Assembly: GCF_002994635.1 (NCBI RefSeq)
Contig: NZ_PVNL01000086.1
Location: 1-64,000 of the forward strand
Length of the DNA: 64,000 bases
Direction: 5' to 3'
Source of the DNA: Enhygromyxa salina
GTDB lineage: Bacteria; Myxococcota_A; Polyangia; Nannocystales; Nannocystaceae
The notes beneath the pieces are model-generated. The model made no database searches. It was given only the letters and a program-made list of their open reading frames with translations, and was not told where the DNA came from. Below are positions 61,349 through 64,000 of this stretch, piece by piece (the stretch's first letter is position 1; every line of letters begins with the position of its first letter). The translations under genes and the position numbers were made by a program.

Positions 61349-62731
61349 CTACCAGCGAGCGATCAGCGTCATCCCCCCCTGATCATAACGATTGCTAGCA
61401 TCATCGAGATCCCACCCAACCCCAAAGGTAATCCGCACATAGGGGTCAAACGCCAACGCAAACCGTGTGCTCAATCGATGATTGGTCTCGCTCAAATATG
61501 CAGACAGATCATTGTCCCCCTCGGCCTGCCGATCCAGCACGAGGTACGCAAGCTCGAGCCCAAAGGTCCGCGTGGGCAGCCAGTGAGCCCGGAGCATGCC
61601 CAGCCAGCTCTGATCCCGCGGGATCGCGCCAAACTCGGAGGTGTGCGCGGGGATCTCGGTCAGCCGAGTGCTGCCCGTGAGCTCGAGATCCAACCGGCCA
61701 GGAAACCGGGTGACGTTCTCAGCGTCGAGGTGCACGAGCAGGTAGGCCCGCGCCCGGGTCTCGCGTTCGGGCACGCGGCTGAGCCGGGCCCCCCGGTCGT
61801 TGAAGTCGTGCTGGTGGGTGCGAATCACGGTCGTGCTCGCGCCGATCTGCACGGGCACCCGCGGCACCGCCCACTCGAGCCAGCCGCCGCCGAGCAGCGC
61901 CGACTGCTCGCGCTCGACGTCGAACTTGCCCTGCTCGTCCTCGAGCAAGGTCGAGTAGTAGTAGCTCGAGCGCGAGGGCAAGACCCCACCCATGTACGCC
62001 TGCGCGCGCAGGCTGGGCAGCACCGACACCTCAGCCTCGGCCGAGAGCCCGACCGAGGGGTTGCGCTGGACCACCCGCAGGTCCTGGGTCGCCGCACGAT
62101 TCTGGGCGAGCGCGTCGCTGGCGTTGTTGAACGGATCCAACACGAACACGCGGGTTCGCACGCTGCCCAGCTTGGGCCGGGCCCAGCCGACCGCGAGATC
62201 GACGTCGAGGTCGGGCTTCTCGAGCCGCGCGATCGGTCGGATCTCGACGAACAGCCCGGTCCCGCGAATGTCGGGGAACGCAAAGGTCAGCTGCACGAGC
62301 GAGCTTCGGATCCCGCGCAGCTCCCGGCGATCATAGCGAATCCCAAACGCGCCGACCGGGCCGACCGGCGTGTACTCCTTGAGCCTGACCTGATTGAAGA
62401 ACACGAACTCGTCGTCCGAGTGCAGAAACATCTGCGCCCCGCGGGTCCGCCGGTTCCAGTCACGCTCGAGGTACAGCGGCGACTCGGCGACCGCCAGCGT
62501 CAGCTCGTACTCGGGCCGCTGCAGCTCGGGCGCCGGCTGCAGCAGCGGGCCCCGAGGATCTGGCCGTCCGTGACGATCCTCGACGCGCCGCCACAAGTCG
62601 TCCCAGTTCTCGCGCAGGTCGAACCCATGCTCGACAGGCGGCGGAGCGAAGCGCATGCCGTCCTCGGCCGCGCTCCCGGGTCCGAGCGCGAGCATCAGCG
62701 ACAGGGCCAAGGCGAGCACGGCGCCGAGCAT
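61349..62731 (-). CDS. Predicted outer-membrane protein
   Basis: The product has 460 aa from ATG 62731, which gives a signal peptide LGAVLALALSLMLALGPGSAA; an upstream start at 62824 adds 31 residues before it. The sequence alternates polar and aromatic residues and ends in the hydrophobic strand GMTLIARW with a terminal aromatic, typical of an outer-membrane beta-barrel. Repeats such as LERDWNRRTRGAQ and LEKPDLDVDLAVGWARP look like barrel strands. No family or substrate is recognised. The 222 bp before the lipase stop hold nothing clear. Confidence 0.65.
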   Translation of the reverse strand: MLGAVLALALSLMLALGPGSAAEDGMRFAPPPVEHGFDLRENWDDLWRRVEDRHGRPDPRGPLLQPAPELQRPEYELTLAVAESPLYLERDWNRRTRGAQMFLHSDDEFVFFNQVRLKEYTPVGPVGAFGIRYDRRELRGIRSSLVQLTFAFPDIRGTGLFVEIRPIARLEKPDLDVDLAVGWARPKLGSVRTRVFVLDPFNNASDALAQNRAATQDLRVVQRNPSVGLSAEAEVSVLPSLRAQAYMGGVLPSRSSYYYSTLLEDEQGKFDVEREQSALLGGGWLEWAVPRVPVQIGASTTVIRTHQHDFNDRGARLSRVPERETRARAYLLVHLDAENVTRFPGRLDLELTGSTRLTEIPAHTSEFGAIPRDQSWLGMLRAHWLPTRTFGLELAYLVLDRQAEGDNDLSAYLSETNHRLSTRFALAFDPYVRITFGVGWDLDDASNRYDQGGMTLIARW

Positions 62732-63040
62732 AAGCCGAACTGAGCCCAAACCCGGAGTCGCGCTGACCCAAACTCGTAAATCCTCGCTGCCAACAGTGAG
62801 CCAGTCCAGGAATGGCGCCTGCAAGCGGGCGAGGAGCCTCGCCCGAGCTGATAGCTAGTGCCCTTGACGGCACTTCTCGTGAAATCCATGGACACAGGAA
62901 ATGTGTTCAGAGCCCCCTCCCAGGGGGCCACACATGCGCCTGCGAACAAACAGCCCCGAGGAGCGAAGCGACCAGACGCGCCAGCGGCTGCAGTCGGCGA
63001 AGTCCAAGGTCCATGTGGGGGTCATCTACTTGCTAGATTC
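62732..63040. other. 309-bp intergenic region
   Basis: This region holds the second copy of the 108-bp element and, next to it, a hairpin GCCCCCT-CCC-AGGGGGC (62912-62928). That hairpin could terminate the minus-strand kinase transcript. The promoter for the outer-membrane protein should lie at the left end. No gene is seen. Confidence 0.6.
62922..63029 (-). repeat. 108-bp dispersed 3'-end element, copy 2
   Basis: This is the reverse-complement copy of 14768-14875. In the transcript direction of the kinase gene it starts 11 nt after the stop codon (63041), the same distance as copy 1. It ends beside the strong hairpin at 62912-62928. Confidence 0.85.
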
Positions 63041-64000
63041 TCACTCGTCGAGTGTGCTGCCCCAGCGGGCGCGGACTGACTCGGGCGCGACCTCCAACAG
63101 CGCCCGACCGAACTCCTGCAGGTCCTCGTAGCGACGTGCGCGCTCGCGCTGCATCGCCTTGGTGATGATCTCGCTCAGCTTCGGCTCGTCACACAGCTGA
63201 GCGAGCGGCGTGAAGTCCCCAGCCGTGACCAGCAACAGCACCTGCGTGTAGTTGTCAGCGGTGAACGGCCGCTGGCCAGCCAGGCACTCGTAGAGCATCA
63301 CCGCCAGCGCATATTGATCACAGCGAGCGTCGATGTCGCGCTCGCCCAGCGCCTGCTCGGGCGACATGTAGCTCGGGGTCCCGACGAACCCGACCGTCAT
63401 CTGCTCTTCGGTGTCCTCGGACTTGAGCTTGGCGATGCCAAAGTCGAGCACCTTGGGCTGTCGGCGACGCTGATCACCCTCGTGCAAGAACACGTTCGAT
63501 GGCTTGATGTCGCGGTGCACGATGCCGCGACGATGCAGCGCGTGGACCCCCCCGATGATCGGGAAGAACAGCTCCAGCGTGTCTGCCAGCGACAATTTTT
63601 GATCGCGCTCGAGCAGCTGCGCGAGGGTCTCGCCCTCGAGACACTCCATCACGAAGTACGGCACGCGCGCGATCGCGGGGGGCATGGGCGTGGGGACGTG
63701 ATCGCTGCTGGAGTCCTCGGTGACCGCGTTGGTCTGGGTCGAGCCCTCGGGCGTCTCGTCCTCGAAGGTGCTCCACCCGCCCTCGAGCTCGAGGCTGCCC
63801 GAGTCGATCAAGCGCACGATCGCCGGATGCTTGACCGCGCCGATCACCTGCATCTCGCGCCGAAACCGGGTGTACTCGATCCCGTCGGTGCCCGCCCGCA
63901 TGGCCCGGCGCGCGCGCAGGACCTTGAGCGCGACGGCCTGCCCGGTGCTGAGCTGTCGGGCCCGGTAGACCACCGCGAACCCGCCGTGACCGATCTGGCA
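63041..64000 (-). CDS. Ser/Thr protein kinase, N-terminus outside the window
   Basis: This is the C-terminal part of a PknB-type kinase; the frame runs off the right end at 64000, so the beginning is missing. Visible motifs are GHGGFAVVYRAR, the ATP-anchoring Lys in ALKVLRA, catalytic HRDIKPSN, DFG, and the SPEQ activation segment. The catalytic loop ends with a short C-lobe and no transmembrane helix follows. An acidic insert (TFEDETPEGSTQTNAVTED) sits between the first and second halves of the N-lobe. The target is unknown. Confidence 0.88.
   Translation of the reverse strand, partial: CQIGHGGFAVVYRARQLSTGQAVALKVLRARRAMRAGTDGIEYTRFRREMQVIGAVKHPAIVRLIDSGSLELEGGWSTFEDETPEGSTQTNAVTEDSSSDHVPTPMPPAIARVPYFVMECLEGETLAQLLERDQKLSLADTLELFFPIIGGVHALHRRGIVHRDIKPSNVFLHEGDQRRRQPKVLDFGIAKLKSEDTEEQMTVGFVGTPSYMSPEQALGERDIDARCDQYALAVMLYECLAGQRPFTADNYTQVLLLVTAGDFTPLAQLCDEPKLSEIITKAMQRERARRYEDLQEFGRALLEVAPESVRARWGSTLDE

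Overview
The window is a high-G+C chromosomal segment (about 70% G+C by eye) from a myxobacterium, most likely a member of the Nannocystaceae (Nannocystis/Plesiocystis/Enhygromyxa type). The evidence is the many lipoproteins with GDGDPG-type acidic linkers, a MYXO-CTERM-like tail, several eukaryotic-type Ser/Thr kinases including a giant Ser/Thr-plus-His kinase, DUF4215/MopE-type Cys motifs, and a homologue of the plant sterol enzyme cycloeucalenol cycloisomerase, which fits the known sterol synthesis of this family. No rRNA or tRNA gene was recognised.

Layout. 1-660: two copies of a ~265-bp repeat with 18-bp inverted arms. 663-11312 (minus): a VWA lipoprotein, then a signalling operon read right to left (SnoaL-like protein, 1888-aa hybrid kinase, PAS-STAS protein, tandem V4R protein, small ORF) whose last four genes are tightly spaced or coupled. 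11641-19830: secreted and lipoprotein genes (two metzincin-like proteases, a beta-propeller-like protein, a Pal-like OmpA lipoprotein, an outer-membrane protein) and a polyamine pair (spermidine synthase and agmatinase/arginase family). 19817-22872: a redox module with a diheme cytochrome and outer-membrane protein on one side, a FixH/YtkA-like lipoprotein and a RegB/RegA-type two-component pair on the other, and a GCGAC-N5-GTCGC palindrome in the shared divergent promoter. 23000-26997: two lipoproteins, the cycloeucalenol cycloisomerase homologue and an ATP-dependent DNA ligase.

26991-37470 is an integrated genomic island. It has a tyrosine recombinase at its left edge and is bounded by a perfect 14-bp direct repeat that contains the stop codon of the ligase gene. 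It carries HTH regulators, an anchored protein, a tandem-repeat block, IS91-family transposase remnants and, at 31927-36662, a compact low-G+C four-gene operon: a phosphoribosyltransferase-like protein, an ORC/CDC6-like P-loop ATPase, a protein of unknown function with Rossmann-like features, and an N6-adenine DNA methyltransferase. Its composition, IS-remnant flanks and gene content point to a conflict/defence system, and it is the best candidate in the window for something undescribed.

Right of the island: an acyl-CoA dehydrogenase with a CBS protein, a zinc alcohol dehydrogenase, an RRM protein, a Ser/Thr kinase with a Cys-rich external tail, and a stand-alone type II thioesterase. A VgrG cluster follows (44489-50019) with DUF6484 and TIGR02270 proteins and a cyclic-nucleotide-binding protein that looks like the regulatory half of a neuropathy-target-esterase-type patatin. 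Then come an Rpn-like nuclease-fold protein, a TolB-like lipoprotein, an amidase, a SnoaL-like protein, a YgiQ radical SAM protein, a PAS histidine kinase, a DUF4215/fibrinogen-like lipoprotein, a lipase, an outer-membrane protein and a Ser/Thr kinase cut by the window end. A 108-bp element occurs twice, each time exactly 11 nt after a stop codon and in the same relative orientation.
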